Source: CAZYFH01 sp965197395 (GTDB lineage Bacteria; Acidobacteriota; Vicinamibacteria; Vicinamibacterales; UBA8438). Taken from it: DNA of 64,000 bases. Below are positions 43,736 to 51,897 of this stretch, piece after piece. The stretch spans positions 1 to 64,000 of the forward strand of contig CBDANB010000002.1 of the NCBI GenBank assembly GCA_965197395.1. The letters are read 5' to 3'. The position numbers and the translations under genes are program-made. Every line of letters starts with the position of its first letter. Within the stretch, counting starts at the first letter, position 1. The notes beneath the pieces are model-generated. The model saw only the letters and a list, made by a program, of their open reading frames with translations. It made no database searches and was not told the DNA's origin.

Positions 43736-44372
43736 CCGTGGGAGACCCCCCGGCTTTGCCGGGGCGGCCAGCAGCGTTTGACGTATCCGGGAGTCGCGTG
43801 AGGAAACTCCTTCCCGTGAGCCGCACAAGCATCACGAGAAGGAGTCCTCATGACGACGTACCGAAGTCTCAATCATACGAAATGGCACTGCCAGTATCAC
43901 GTAGTGTTCATTCCGAAGTACCGGAAGAAAGCGATGTATGGAGGCGTCCGGCAGCAGCTGGGCGAGGTGCTGCGGCAGCTGGCGCGGCACCGCGAGAGCC
44001 AGGTGGAGGAGGGGCATCTGCTGCCCGACCACGTCCACATGTTGGTGTCGATCCCCCCGAAGTACTCGGTGGCGCAGGTGATCGGGTATCTCAAGGGGAA
44101 GAGCGCGATCCACATCGCTCGGGAGTTTGCGGGGCGGTCCCGGAACTTCGTGGGGCAGCACTTCTGGGCGCGCGGGTATTTTGTCTCGACGGTGGGCCGT
44201 GATGAACGGATCATCCGGGACTATATCCAGCAGCAGGAGCGAGAGGATCGGCGGCTGGATCAGTTGCCGTTGGACTAGAGCCGCCACCGTCAGGTGGCTC
44301 AAGTGACCGCGCAGCGGTCACGTCAGCCGCTTTGAGCGGCTCACAACTAAAGCCCCCGGCTTTGCCGGGGGA
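43736..44372 (+). mobile_element. IS200/IS605-family element with TnpA only
   Basis: The left hairpin CCCCGGC-TTT-GCCGGGG is at 43748-43764 and a matching one is at 44353-44371, both with the same stem; other hairpins (44281-44340) follow the gene. Such elements have no terminal inverted repeats and no target duplication. The element is complete by structure. Confidence 0.8.
43850..44278 (+). CDS. tnpA: IS200-family Y1 transposase TnpA
   Basis: A 142-residue HUH single-strand transposase: TKWHCQYHVVFIPKYRKK at the start, the HUH motif in LLPDHVHMLVSIPP and the catalytic Tyr in RDYIQQQERED. AAGGAG lies before the ATG at 43850. Intact. Confidence 0.95.
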   Translation: MTTYRSLNHTKWHCQYHVVFIPKYRKKAMYGGVRQQLGEVLRQLARHRESQVEEGHLLPDHVHMLVSIPPKYSVAQVIGYLKGKSAIHIAREFAGRSRNFVGQHFWARGYFVSTVGRDERIIRDYIQQQEREDRRLDQLPLD

Positions 44373-44374
44373 TA

Positions 44375-44943
44375 CTTACTAGAAGCGTAAGCAGACGCGC
44401 GCCGCGCAGTATCGCCGGGTTGTTGGCCAGCTTTGCGAGTAGCGCCTCGAGACCTGGGTGGTCGGCAGCTATCAGCGGCTGGCTGGCGAGACGGAGCGCG
44501 AACTCCGAGAGATCGCGGTCCCGGCACACGTTGCTCCGGGCGGCCGCATTCACGAACCAGGCCGCGGTCTGACGCGCGGTGCCGTCTGCGATCGACCGAT
44601 GCCGTAGGACAGTGCCGAAGTCGGTGTGCCTATCCACGTACGTGGATAGGGACTCGCGCGAGGATGGCGATGCCGGTTGTTCCTTGAATCGCGTTTCGGC
44701 TTTTGCCCAGTTCTTTCCGCACAGGACCGTGCGGAGGGCGTCCACCACGGCGTCGATCACCTGGCGATGGCGGACTCCGGCGAGAAACCCCGATAGCCTG
44801 GCGTCGCGCCAGAGCCCGAGCAGGCGGAAGGAACCTGCAAGCGCTTGAGCACTGCCGGGCAGTTCGCGGAAACGGGGCTCCACCCCTAGCAGCCCGTGGT
44901 AGAAGCACGGATTCGTCAATCGATGGGCATGTGTTCGTACCAC
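44375..44943 (-). pseudogene. Uncharacterised gene cut at both ends by mobile DNA
   Basis: About 188 residues of well-behaved protein: CFYHGLLGVEPRFRELPGSA, LSGFLAGVRHRQVIDAVVDA, VLCGKNWAKAETRFKEQ and RSNVCRDRDLSEFALRLASQ. It runs into the IS200 right end at 44372 (after GARLLTLLVS) and begins at the end of the DDE transposase fragment near 44940. It could be the first part of the locus that continues at 43718 on the other side of IS200. I do not know the family. Confidence 0.5.
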
Positions 44944-45663
44944 CCTGTCACAAGGTCAACACGTGACGAATCTGGCTGATCGAGCGCGTCTCGCGCCCAA
45001 GAGGGTGAGACAAGGGTCCAGAGATGGCTGAGAGAGGCCATCAGGGCTTCGAACGCGGCTGCCGCGCGGCCGTGGAGGCTCCGCGGGGTGCCAACGCCCG
45101 TCAGCTGGCGCATGAGCAACCCGAGATTGAACCCGCAGGTGTGCACGAGCACGCGCTTCAGGATGTTGGGATGTCCGCGCAGGTGCACGCGGCGCATGCG
45201 CCCGGTTTCGTAGAGATGCGCATTGGGGCGTTCGAGCCGTTCCCCGCGCTGGCGCAGCAGCCGTTGCCCGCGGGCGCCCCGAATCCGTCGACGATTGGCA
45301 TACACCGCCTCGCGTGCCGCCGACTTCCCCTGCCAGTTGCGCCGCCCGCGATCCGGCTCCGAGACGTAACTCCGGATCCCAAGGTCCGCGAACGCGACCA
45401 TCGTGTCGTTGCTGTGGTACCCCTTGTCGCCGACGACCTCGGTGATGCCAGCCCCGGCCGGCCGGACCGCTTCGACCTGGTCGGCGGCGGTGATGAGCGT
45501 CTCGACCATCGTCGTGGTGTCGCCGTCGTCGGCGGCCTGGACCGTGACGCCCACCACGGCGCCGGTCTCCAGGTCTCCCGCATGCTCGGCCGTGTGGGCC
45601 AAGTGCGTGCGACCGTCCTTCATCTTGGTGATCTTCGCGTCCGGATCGTGCTGGAAACTCATC
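44916..45663 (-). pseudogene. DDE transposase C-terminal part, copy B
   Basis: About 240 residues closely resembling copy A at 40.4 kb, with the same HDPDAKITKMKDGRTHLAHT start and VVGDKGYHSNDTM, but ending differently (TGWYEHMPID). The 5' half is missing and the edge lies inside a terminase pseudogene. Confidence 0.82.
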
Positions 45664-46330
45664 GAGGAGCGCACCGACCCGCTCGGTCATCTCGGGCCAC
45701 GGCCGACGGTGGGTGCGGTAGACCGCGACAAGCCGGAGCGGGGTCACGTCACACCGCAGGACGGCGGCCAGCCAGGGCCGTCGCTGCGTGCGGTAGACGG
45801 CGACGAGCTGGAGCGGCGTGGTATCGCAGCGCACGACGGCGGCGACGGTGGAGTCGCGCTTCTGGGCCCAGTCGATGCCGGTGCAGTACCACGCCCCGGC
45901 AGGATCAGGCCAGGCCCGGCTCGGCGGGTGGACCCGGCTGGCCGCACCAGATCTGTTCGAGCTCCCCCGGCGAGATGTGCGCGCCGCGCGTGGCGTCGAA
46001 CATCCGCTCCACCGCGGCCGGGTCGATGGCGCGTCCTTCGGCACGGGGCTCCTGGAGCGCATCCTCGGTTTCCCAAATAGTGCGGGACCGCTCGCGACGC
46101 TTCCGCGTGACCTCGTCCTCGGTCAGCCACCCGTGGGGTTCGAGCGTTTCCCAATAGCACCACTGGTAGACGGGCCAGCCCATCTCGGCCGCCCGGCACC
46201 GCATGGCCGTGCGATCGTGCGAAACCGTCCCCGAGCGTCTGGGGTCGGGCGGGCACAGCGCGTCGGCGATCAGGCGGCCGCGCAGTTCCCTGATCCGATG
46301 CAGCACCTTCTGCTCCGGTCGGGGAAGTGT
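45664..46330 (-). pseudogene. Second terminase large-subunit remnant
   Basis: Reading leftward: RAAEMGWPVYQWCYWETLEP, HGWLTEDEVTRKRRERS and LQEPRAEGRAIDPAAVERMF, then a frameshift near 45900 and CTGIDWAQKRDSTVAAVVRC, the start of the terminase nuclease domain. A segment (VVRCDTTPLQLVAVYRTQRR) is repeated directly (VLRCDVTPLRLVAVYRTHRR) as an imperfect tandem copy of about 80 bases. The end is cut by the DDE transposase fragment. It is a different terminase type from the one at 0.6-2.1 kb. Confidence 0.7.
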
Positions 46331-46917
46331 GCTCCGAGCTAAGCCTCGACGATTTACGGATATCCCCAGCTGCTGAGCAGTCTCGGCCTGCAGTCCAATT
46401 TCTGGGTCTATCCGGGTTTCCCAACGCCATTTTGGGGCCTTTCGGGGTTTTTCGTGGGTGATTTGATTGGAAAGGCCCTGTGGGAGCTCGTGGAAAACGC
46501 ACAGCGTTTTCCAAGGCACGGTGGGCGCGTTCTGTGCGTCCACGGCGCCGTCAGCTTCCACAGGGCCCGTCCGTGCGCGACAAGATGGCTCCCAGGGAGG
46601 GGGCCCATGCGTGATGTCGAACTGGACCGCTGCGTCCTCGGACTGCAGTCGACCGGCGAACAACTATGTTCGCGTCAACACCGTCGACCTGTACACGCCG
46701 AACGCTCGATTTACCCCGGAAAGACTGGGATATCAGGTGCTTACGCTATTTGGGAAACTCGGATATAGCCCAATTTCTTGGCCAACCGTTTTTGGTCTTG
46801 AGGAGCGTTTTGTGCTCTTTCTGACTCGTTCAGACACGAATAGACTGCGCCATTCTGCAGGACTGTAAAGGCTTTTCGAGTTTGTACTGGTGGCAAAGTC
46901 GGCTTAGAAGGCCCCGC
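46331..46917. other. Stretch without a defensible gene
   Basis: The minus frame from 46663 continues upstream of the terminase piece, but the part right of about 46350 has no family resemblance. It includes a pyrimidine/purine-rich patch (46430-46460) and a lower-GC part near 46740-46880. No RNA gene was recognised. Confidence 0.35.
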
Positions 46918-47496
46918 TCAACTACGGGCCGACCAGCATGGCCACGAAACCCCGGAGCGAGAAACGATCCCGGACACACCAGACTGATAGCTTTTGTAGT
47001 CGGCCAGGGCTAACACCAGCGTGGCCAATTGCGCCTGGCTCAGGCCGCGCCCGCGACGAAGCGCGCGAATCTGCACATCGTAGTCGCCTGGCACACTCGC
47101 CCACCTCGGCGGCTCTCGTCGGTCCGCCGGTCGCACCTGTCGGCCATAATAGGCGCGACGAAACTGCGTGCCGGCCGCGAGCGATGCACGCGCACGGAGC
47201 CGGCGAAAGGTGGTCCGGGTGTCATAAGTCACTGGCAGCCTCCCGTCTCGGGCCGCTGATCGAAGCGTCTTGACATGCACGCCGATGAGCAGCGCGAGCA
47301 TGGGTAACGGAAGGGGTGCGTGGTCGTCGCGATGCGTGGCGAGCGCCTTGGCTCGCGCCATGACCTGGGGCGGCGTCGCCCGCCGCCCGGCATCCCACGT
47401 CCGGTACGATTCGGGGGACACACCGAGCATGGCGGCGAACGCCGCCTGCGACTGGCCCAACGCGATCCGGCACTCACGCAGCGTGCGGGGCTCCTA
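46918..47496 (-). pseudogene. Truncated relative of the double-HTH regulator
   Basis: It parallels the protein at 23635: GQSQAAFAAMLGVSPESYRT with WDAGRRATPPQVM, LIGVHVKTLRSAARDGRLPV, YDTRTTFRRLRARASL, and DYDVQIRALRRGRGLSQAQL. The second HTH is lost through frameshift after about 47000 (YQSGVSGIVSRSG in place of YQWE), and the N-terminal Met region is cut by a transposase fragment at about 47497. Confidence 0.7.
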
Positions 47497-47661
47497 CCCA
47501 CGGCATACCCAGAAGAACGCCATCCACTTCCTCGACCACGTGATCAAGAAGTTCCCGTTCCGGATTCACACCGTCCGGACCGACCGTGGCCACGAGTTCC
47601 AGGCGCAGTTCCATTGGCATCTGGCCGATCAGGGCATTCAGCACGTCTACATCAAGGCGGT
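47497..47661 (+). pseudogene. IS481-type integrase-core fragment
   Basis: KNAIHFLDHVIKKFPFRIHT and VRTDRGHEFQAQFHWHLADQ, GIQHVYIK: the middle of an rve-type transposase with one catalytic Asp. It ends abruptly at the 46-bp repeat that begins at 47662. Confidence 0.78.
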
Positions 47662-47707
47662 CGGGTGTATAACGGTGCCATCCGGGACAGGCAAAATGGA
47701 AATCCCG
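47662..47707 (+). repeat. 46-bp dispersed repeat, copy 1
   Basis: The complement of this segment matches 57682-57727 at 42 of 46 positions (for example GGGATTTCC, TTTTGCCTG, CCCGGATGGC, TTATACACCCG). Here it borders an IS481-type fragment. Confidence 0.85.
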
Positions 47708-47936
47708 GATTGGGTGCCGATGAGTCTTCACCGAATGCAGCGGCGTTCATCCTGAGTGATCGAGATCGTCAGAATCCCTGGATTTAGCGACGCAGAGTCG
47801 CTCGGGCGAAGTCCACGCACCGACGCCTGACCAGCCCTTCCGTCACGCCCATCTGGTGTACGATGAGCCGCAACCCGAAGGCGCGCGTACATTGCGTGTC
47901 CGCATCCCACGTACGGATCCCGAAGCGAGGTGAGTC

Positions 47937-48365
47937 ATGCCCTGGTGGGGCTGGATAGTTCTCGGAACGGTCATCCTCATCTCCGAGATCATCGTTTCGA
48001 CGGATTTCTATCTTGTTTTCTTTGCCGCCAGCGCCGTCATCGTCGGCCTGCTGGTCCTGCTCGGGGTAAGCCTCCCCGTCTCCGCGCAGTGGCTCCTCTT
48101 CGCCGCACTGTCGATTGGGATGCTCGTCCTCTTCCGGGCTCGCCTTCGGGAGAAGATCAAGACGCGCGAGCAGGACGTGGACAAGCTAGAGGACGAGATC
48201 GCCGTCGCCACCGAGCAGCTCGCCGCCGGAGGCACGGGACAGGCTGAACTGCGGGGCTCGACCTGGCGCGCCCGGAATATCGGCGAGCTGGATCTCGAGG
48301 TTGGAGATCGATGCCGAGTGGAGCGTGTCGACGGTCTAGTCCTCTCGATCCGGAAGGACTTGTAA
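47937..48365 (+). CDS. nfeD: NfeD-family membrane protein, copy 1
   Basis: A 142-residue protein of the short NfeD type: two or three membrane segments (GWIVLGTVILISEIIVS, YLVFFAASAVIVGLLVLLGV, WLLFAALSIGMLVLF) and a C-terminal OB-fold domain (GSTWRARNIGELDLEVGDRC with VERVDGLVLSIRK). NfeD proteins act with SPFH/stomatin proteins in membrane microdomains; the SPFH gene follows after 21 bases, in the same operon. GGTG precedes the ATG. Intact. Confidence 0.88.
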   Translation: MPWWGWIVLGTVILISEIIVSTDFYLVFFAASAVIVGLLVLLGVSLPVSAQWLLFAALSIGMLVLFRARLREKIKTREQDVDKLEDEIAVATEQLAAGGTGQAELRGSTWRARNIGELDLEVGDRCRVERVDGLVLSIRKDL

Positions 48366-48386
48366 ACGATTCTCGGGAGGAACGCC

Positions 48387-49304
48387 ATGGAAACATTAAT
48401 CGCCGCCGGAGTCGTCGTCGTGCTGGCTCTCGTGGTCATTGCGAAGACCGCCATCGTAGTTCCTCAGCAGAACGCGTACGTCGTGGAGTACCTCGGCAAG
48501 TACCGGAAGACGATGCAGGCGGGATTCCACATTCTCATCCCTTTCGTAGAGCGGATCGCATACAAGCACAACCTCAAGGAGCACGCCGTCGACATCCCAG
48601 AGCAGATCTGCATCACCCGGGACAACGTCCAGGTAGGCGTGGACGGGGTTCTCTACATGAAAGTGCTCGACGCCCAGCGTGCCTCCTACGGAATCGGTGA
48701 CTTTATCTTTGCCATCAGCCAGCTCGCCCAGACGACCCTGCGTAGCGAGATCGGAAAAATCGATCTCGACCGCACGTTCGAGGAGCGCGGCACGATCAAC
48801 GCCTCGGTGGTCATGGAACTCGACAAGGCGTCCGACCCCTGGGGCGTCAAGGTTCTTCGCTACGAGATCAAGAACATCAATCCCCCACAGGACGTGCTCT
48901 CGGCGATGGAGAAGCAGATGCGTGCGGAGCGGGAGAAGCGGGCGGTGATCCTCACATCCGAGGGTGAGCGGGACGCAAAAATCAACGAGGCCGAGGGCGG
49001 CAAGCAGCAGGTCATCAAGGAGTCGGAGGCCTCCAAGCAGCAGAAGATCAACGAGGCCGAGGGGGAGGCTGAGGCCATTCTCACTGTGGCCACCGCGACT
49101 GCGGAGGGCCTCCGCAGGGTGGCGGACGCGCTGCAGACCACCGGGGGAGACAGGGCCATGCAGCTGAGGATCGCGGAGCAGTACATCGAGGAATTCGGTC
49201 GGCTGGCGAAGGCTGGCAACACATTCGTGGTTCCCTCGAACCTGTCAGACATCGCCTCGATGATCGCCCTGGCAACGGGAATCGCTAAGAAGGACGTCGT
49301 CTAG
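48387..49304 (+). CDS. SPFH/stomatin-family protein (QmcA-like), copy 1
   Basis: A 305-residue paraslipin: N-terminal membrane helix (AAGVVVVLALVVIAKTAIVV), SPFH domain about 25-210 (VVEYLGKYRKTMQAGFHILI, DRTFEERGTINASVVMELD, DPWGVKVLRYEIKNINPP), then a coiled coil with EAEGG and EAEGEAE repeats and a C-terminal VPSNLSDIASMIA. Such proteins assemble into cages at the membrane, sometimes with FtsH. Co-transcribed with nfeD. GGGAGGAA precedes the ATG. Intact. Confidence 0.9.
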   Translation: METLIAAGVVVVLALVVIAKTAIVVPQQNAYVVEYLGKYRKTMQAGFHILIPFVERIAYKHNLKEHAVDIPEQICITRDNVQVGVDGVLYMKVLDAQRASYGIGDFIFAISQLAQTTLRSEIGKIDLDRTFEERGTINASVVMELDKASDPWGVKVLRYEIKNINPPQDVLSAMEKQMRAEREKRAVILTSEGERDAKINEAEGGKQQVIKESEASKQQKINEAEGEAEAILTVATATAEGLRRVADALQTTGGDRAMQLRIAEQYIEEFGRLAKAGNTFVVPSNLSDIASMIALATGIAKKDVV

Positions 49305-49342
49305 CGCTCCACGGCGTAAGGTGCGTTTAATCGGCCGACCGC

Positions 49343-50307
49343 TCATGCGGCCTCCCGGTGGTAGAAATTGAGCAATCCGCCCAGACGCTCCCGCCGCTGA
49401 ACGTCGGCGGCCAGGCTCACCGGCGGTGGCGGTCGTTGCAGGAGCTGGTTGTCGAGTCCCTGGTGGTTTCGCTCGCGATGGTCGTGTTCGACGTACTCGC
49501 CCACGAGGAGACGCAAGTGCCCTTCGCCGAGGGGGACGACGCGACTGAGACACTCCTCTTTCATAGAGCGGACGAACCGCTCGGCATACGCGTTGAGATT
49601 GGGACTCTTCGGCGGGAGACGGATCGACTGGACACCCCCGCCCTCTAGGATCTCGCCAAAGACCCGCGTGTAGAGCGGGTCGCGGTCGTGAATCAGATAG
49701 CGGGCGCGTCGCAAGCAGCCATCGACCGGGTCCGTCAAATTGCGGGCCATCTGCTCCATCCACGTGCCGTACGGCTGCGGATGGATCCCGGCGATGGCAC
49801 GCGGCGGGACTGCAGCGCGATCACGAAGAAGACCAGGTACCGCTGGAGCCCGGCCAGCGTGAGCACCTCGACGGTGAATAGATCGCAGGCCGTGAGGCCC
49901 TCCCAGTGCGCCTGCAGGAACGTCTTCCAGGGCATGCGCCGGCTCCGCTCGGGAGCCGGGTCGATCCCGTGGTCGTGCAGGATCCGTTTCACCGTGGTCC
50001 GAGCGATCTCGTGGCCGAGGTTCGAGAGCGCCCCGCGGATCCGTGTGTACCCCCACTGGGGATTCTCGACCGCCATCCGGACCACGAGCGCGGCCACGTC
50101 ACGTCGCGTCATCGGCCGGCCTCGACCGCGGCGGGCGCTGCCGTCGTATGTCTGGGCGATCAATCTCCGGTACCAGCGGAGAATCGTGTCAGGCGTGACG
50201 ATGCCGGCGACCTGCATCAAGACGCGCCGTCCGAGTTTCTGGCCGCGCACGGCGAGTCGACGGCGTTGGGCATCGGTCAGGCGAAGCGGCCGAGGGCCCA
50301 GGTGCTT
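49343..50307 (-). pseudogene. Integrase-core transposase, 3' part, split by IS110
   Basis: Starting near 50307: LRLTDAQRRRLAVRGQKLGR, TPDTILRWYRRLIAQTYDGS, then TACDLFTVEVLTLAGLQRYL with the first Asp. A frameshift near 49800 follows, and the rest continues as RARYLIHDRDPLYTRVFGEI, PPKSPNLNAYAERFVRSMKE and a stop at 49343. The 5' codons (YLREENRVLRE) are at 51.8 kb, beyond the IS110 element. Confidence 0.8.
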
Positions 50308-50329
50308 CTATGAAGCGGCCTGTCAAGTT

Positions 50330-51800
50330 ACCCCGGTGTTCGTAGAAGCCCGTTTACTATCCAGACACACCTCCAGTGAGCGTGCGGCGCCCCCCTCAAC
50401 CATCCAGGGGTGCGCGCGCGAACGGGTCACGAATGCGACGTTCCAACGTGCAGCCCGGCCGGGTCGCCGGTTTCACTACGAGTAGACGCACCGGGCGACA
50501 GCCGCGAGTTGCGTCATCCTTCTATTCGCGCTCGACAAGGGCGATGCTCTGATCGCCGGCGCACGAGACGATACGAAAGGGGGGTGGCACCATCTCCCTG
50601 GCGGCCTCACGTGCGACCAAGCACCTTCACGTGCTCACCCACCTATCCTGCGACCCGAGACACCCGCCGACGGCGGAGGTCAGCTCAGTTGGGGCGACCG
50701 GACGACGCGGTCACGGCCACCGGGCCGTGACGACAAACAAAGGTCGACTGGTCGCGCCACATCGCGAACAAGATCCCCGCCAACCGGCGGGCCAGCGCCA
50801 CGGTGGCGATGCGTGACCCGCGCCGCTGGGCGAGTTGGTGGGCCCAGGCCCTCAGGCTGGCGGCGTCGGCCCGGCGGGACCGCAGCGCCGCCCAGGCCGC
50901 TTGCACCAACAACCAGCGCATGCGCGGATTGCCCGCCTTGGTAATGTGCCCGCGGCGGTGGCGGTCCGCTGAACTGTCCTCACTGGGCACCAGGCCGAGA
51001 TAGCTTTCGACTTGATGGGCGCCGCGAAAGCGGCCCGCCTCATCCAGGGTCGCGACAAAGGCCGTCGCGATGACGGGGCCCACGCCCGGCGCCGTCGTCA
51101 GTCGCCGCACCACCGGGTTGGCCGCGGCGGTCGTGGCCCGTTCGGCATCGATGGCGGCCAGTTGCTCGGTGAGCTGGTCCCACAGCGCGAGCAACGGCTG
51201 CAGCGCCGTCTCCAACTTGGCTGGGAGGTCGAGGGCGCTCACATAGGAGCCGAATCGGTCGGCATCCCCCGCCCGCACACGCAGCCCCTCGCTGCGCACG
51301 AGCGTGCGAACGAGGGCGATGGTGCGCCCCCGCGCCCGCACGAGCAGGTCGCGCACCAGGAGCTGGCGGCGCACCTGGCGCTGCGCGGCCGACGTCCGAT
51401 GGGCCGGGCGATACGAGCCCAGCCGGGCCGCCTCCGCCAACATCCGGGCATCCCGCCGATCGGTTTTCACGCGCCGCCGCCGTTCCGGATACATCGGCGC
51501 GTAGTTCGGATCGGCCACGATGACCTCGTGGCCCAATGCCTCGAGCGTCTGCGCGACCCATTCGCTCTCGGTCGCTGCCTCGAGCAACACGCGCGCCCGC
51601 GCGCGGCCGGCGAACCACTTGGTGAACTGCTGCCGCGTACTCTGGATCCGTCGCTCGATCATCTCGCCCTCGGGTGTCAGGATGCAGATTTGACTTTCCC
51701 TCTTGTGGACGTCGATGCCAATATGCTCCATGGCTGGTCTCCCTCATTGCGCCTTGAGCGCGTTTAACGATTGTGGAGCGCAAGCTACCACGTGGGGTTG
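50330..51800 (-). mobile_element. IS110-family element inserted in an integrase-core transposase gene
   Basis: It carries an intact transposase and separates the two parts of the host transposase gene, whose junction sequences both contain GAAGCGGC/GCCGCTTC. Exact ends are not fixed because IS110 elements lack clear inverted repeats. 50308-50684, downstream of the transposase stop, holds no gene; it should contain the element's end and its bridge-RNA-type noncoding part. Confidence 0.6.
50685..51731 (-). CDS. IS110-family transposase, complete
   Basis: A 348-residue DEDD transposase. GIDVHKRESQI at residues 5-15 has the first Asp, LLEAATESEW near 49-58 the Glu, VKTDRRDARMLAEA near 88-101 the two further Asp. 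The C-terminal domain has VRRLTTAPGVGPVIATAF and then GLVPSEDSSADRHRRGHITK with the conserved Ser. Full length and without interruption. Three other IS110 fragments in the window belong to different branches. Confidence 0.93.
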   Translation of the reverse strand: MEHIGIDVHKRESQICILTPEGEMIERRIQSTRQQFTKWFAGRARARVLLEAATESEWVAQTLEALGHEVIVADPNYAPMYPERRRRVKTDRRDARMLAEAARLGSYRPAHRTSAAQRQVRRQLLVRDLLVRARGRTIALVRTLVRSEGLRVRAGDADRFGSYVSALDLPAKLETALQPLLALWDQLTEQLAAIDAERATTAAANPVVRRLTTAPGVGPVIATAFVATLDEAGRFRGAHQVESYLGLVPSEDSSADRHRRGHITKAGNPRMRWLLVQAAWAALRSRRADAASLRAWAHQLAQRRGSRIATVALARRLAGILFAMWRDQSTFVCRHGPVAVTASSGRPN

Positions 51801-51897
51801 ACCAGCCGCTTCATCCTATCTCCCGGAGGACCCGATTCTCCTCCCGGAGATACGCGATCAGATCGTCTTGGTGGCGGTTCACCCAGCCAGCTCACAG
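51797..51897 (-). pseudogene. 5' scrap of the split integrase-core transposase
   Basis: The minus strand reads NRHQDDLIAYLREENRVLRE, the usual N-terminal coiled segment of this transposase type, which normally runs on into the LRLTDAQRRR block seen at 50.3 kb. It is cut on the right by the ISL3 element. Confidence 0.65.
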
